Positions 62,581-64,000 of a DNA stretch of 64,000 nt are shown here, piece after piece (positions within the stretch are counted from its first letter, which is position 1; each line of letters opens with the position of its first letter). This DNA comes from Bugula neritina (taxonomy: Eukaryota; Bryozoa; Gymnolaemata; Cheilostomatida; Bugulidae). The notes under the pieces were generated by a model. That model was not told where the DNA came from. It searched no databases and saw only the letters and a program-made list of their open reading frames with translations. Both the position numbers and the translations under genes were made by a program. The stretch is from the NCBI GenBank assembly GCA_964035545.1, contig OZ037766.1, forward strand, positions 30,799,274 through 30,863,273, in the 5' to 3' direction.

Positions 62581-63186
62581 TGATTCAATGAATAGTAAAA
62601 TTGCAAAGACCAATGCTTAGCAGCAACTAAGTAAAGCATAACTCTTCTGTTTTGTCAAAATCAGTAATTCTATTTATCTATAGCACCATTAGGAATAGCT
62701 TAAAAAAATCTGTTTTGTCTTGCAACTTAATGATCGATTCCGTTGCAAAAATAATAAATTTTTGCTTTGTTACAACTATAATATAACTTATAATAGTACA
62801 AATTTATCTGCCCAAATTTGCTTAATTTCACTAATTCTGCATAGCTCTTCTCATAATAAATAAATAAATAAATACTGGAGTTGCTTTATTAAAAAGAAAT
62901 ACAGTTTAGATATGTGTTCTTTACACTACCTATAATATATAGTACATTTTACTATAAATAGCCAAGTATTTTTGTTACTCATTTTTATTGCTATTAGTGA
63001 TAGTAATGACTTGTACTTAGAAGCATGTCTAATGCAAAGGTTTTTGAATCAAGAATGAAATTTATTTAAATAAACAAAACAAAACAAAGCATAGTTATTA
63101 GCAAAAAAGTTAACATCAAATACAAAATTGTGAAAAATTAATAGAAAGTCCGTTCTCAAATCCAGAAATCAGTAGAAGGTCAGTTG

Positions 63187-63616
63187 TTAGTAGTATCCCT
63201 TGAATGGGTATGGGCAGTAACGAAGACAGCCAACTTTCACTTTACTGCAACCATACTTGTATCCACGGTGACTGCAGACACGTTTGTATTTATATGCGCA
63301 GCATCTCTATAAGCAAAACAGAGTTTATTGCATATGGCATGTTGTGATTAAAAATGGTGCGTAGCCTATATATTAATTTGCATCAAACGTCTAATGGTAA
63401 GATATACAACACCGAAATTGACCCACCATAATAAAACACTGTACATCAATTATAATACAGAATATTTAACAAAACTCCCAATTGCAAATAAAAAGTTATA
63501 TATTAAGTCATAAAAATACTCACACGGCGATGGTAAGATGCCTCAGTAGCTGGGGCAAAGGTCATCAGACAAACAGCAATGGCAACAACAAGGAAAAGGA
63601 CCTTCATGATGATTTT
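63187..63616 (-). CDS. Six-Cys cationic secreted peptide precursor, copy 3 (67 aa)
   Basis: Coding exons are 63524-63607 (ATG at 63607) and 63187-63306 (TAA at 63189), phase 0. The signal peptide equals that of copy 2; the mature part starts SYHRRRCC and keeps all six Cys. Distinct residues are AYKYK, KYGC, KVKVG and CPYP. The surrounding segment from ~62460 to the window end is a duplicate of ~57585-59100, offset by 4.9 kb. Role inferred as host defence, as for its siblings. Confidence 0.83.
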
Positions 63617-63795
63617 CTGCAAGTCAAAAGTAGTATAACTAGTTAATATAAGTGATTGCACACTATAATAAAAAACAACTTCATGCATACTATTTTAACT
63701 AAAGAAATACTTCTAATGTTACCAGCTGTTTTAATTTTGCTGCTTGCTAAAATTATCTGAGTAAGAAAACATATTCAACTTTGAATGTAACTCAC

Positions 63796-63832
63796 CTGGT
63801 TGACTTTCTTGCTTGAATATAAGCTCAGTTGT
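63796..63832 (-). promoter_or_regulatory. 5' UTR exon of six-Cys copy 3
   Basis: Lies just upstream of the GTGAGT donor at 63790-63795, in the same position relative to the TATA box as in copies 1 and 2. The right end is estimated. Confidence 0.6.
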
Positions 63833-63856
63833 GATTTTTTTTAAATATTCTTCTAC

Positions 63857-63864
63857 TTTTATAC
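63857..63864 (-). promoter_or_regulatory. TATA box of six-Cys copy 3
   Basis: GTATAAAA on the minus strand with the conserved GTAGAAGAATAT downstream. The remaining ~135 bp to the window end is upstream sequence shared with copy 2. Confidence 0.75.
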
Positions 63865-64000
63865 TAAACTGTGATATTCCTAATCTCTACTATAAATCAA
63901 TCGGATTGACATATTTCATCTCCTTACTTCCTTGCGGCTGTCTTTTAATAGCAGATTATTTTGAGTAATATATAATATATATTATCCTCTAGTTTAACAG

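Larger units (their letters stand above)
58968..63186. other. Spacer between six-Cys copies 2 and 3
   Basis: No coding exon was recognised. It holds a short inverted repeat at 59638-59781, a direct tandem duplication of about 0.86 kb (60256-61980), a second (TAATAC)n tract at 62458-62580, and the 3' UTR of copy 3 with a minus-strand AATAAA at 63061-63066. Confidence 0.6.

Noticed and set aside
1-64000. CRISPR arrays, operons, ribosome binding sites and rRNA genes
   Set aside because: None seen; the spliced gene structure is eukaryotic, and the regular repeats are uninterrupted minisatellites without unique spacers.

Overview
The window looks like nuclear DNA of an invertebrate animal. It is strongly AT-rich, the genes are split by GT-AG introns of about 130 bp to 4 kb, and the introns carry microsatellites, minisatellites, tRNA-derived SINEs and a composite inverted-repeat element. 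L-domain/furin-like receptors, a discoidin insertion, rolling-stone-type membrane proteins and a Cys-rich cationic peptide cluster suggest a lophotrochozoan such as a bryozoan or mollusc, but I cannot name the species. No prokaryotic features were seen. Gene models were assembled by hand from reading frames, splice sites and intron phases; every intron phase closes exactly.

Layout. (1) 1276-18247, + strand: a 22-exon gene for a receptor-like type I membrane protein of 1318 residues. Its order is L domain, furin-like Cys-rich region, two F5/8C (discoidin) domains, Cys-rich region, second L domain, second Cys-rich region, beta-sandwich-like membrane-proximal region, TM helix and a very short tail. 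It has no kinase. A 3.7-kb element with ~165-bp terminal inverted repeats sits in intron 12. (2) 20083-22405 and 24356-26877: two tandem copies of a four-coding-exon rolling-stone-like multi-pass membrane protein (262 residues each). (3) 27373-37502 and 38011-48241: two tandem 13-exon paralogues of the back half of the first receptor (739 and 735 residues). Their exons 3-13 match exons 12-22 of the first gene in order and phase. They also lack a kinase but keep a tyrosine-containing tail with a conserved YLN motif. (4) 52274-53027, + strand: a small two-coding-exon gene for an Arg-rich secreted peptide with 10 cysteines. (5) 54072-54755, 58291-58966 and 63187-63863, - strand: three copies of a secreted cationic six-Cys peptide gene, each with a TATA box, a 5' UTR exon, a signal-peptide exon and a mature-peptide exon.

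The receptors look like ErbB/insulin-receptor-family ectodomains uncoupled from a kinase. They could act as decoys, co-receptors or recognition molecules; that is inference. The small peptides are likely host-defence effectors, inferred only from signal peptide, charge and Cys content. Three separate tandem duplications (rolling-stone, short receptors, six-Cys peptides) lie within 64 kb, so the locus appears duplication-prone.
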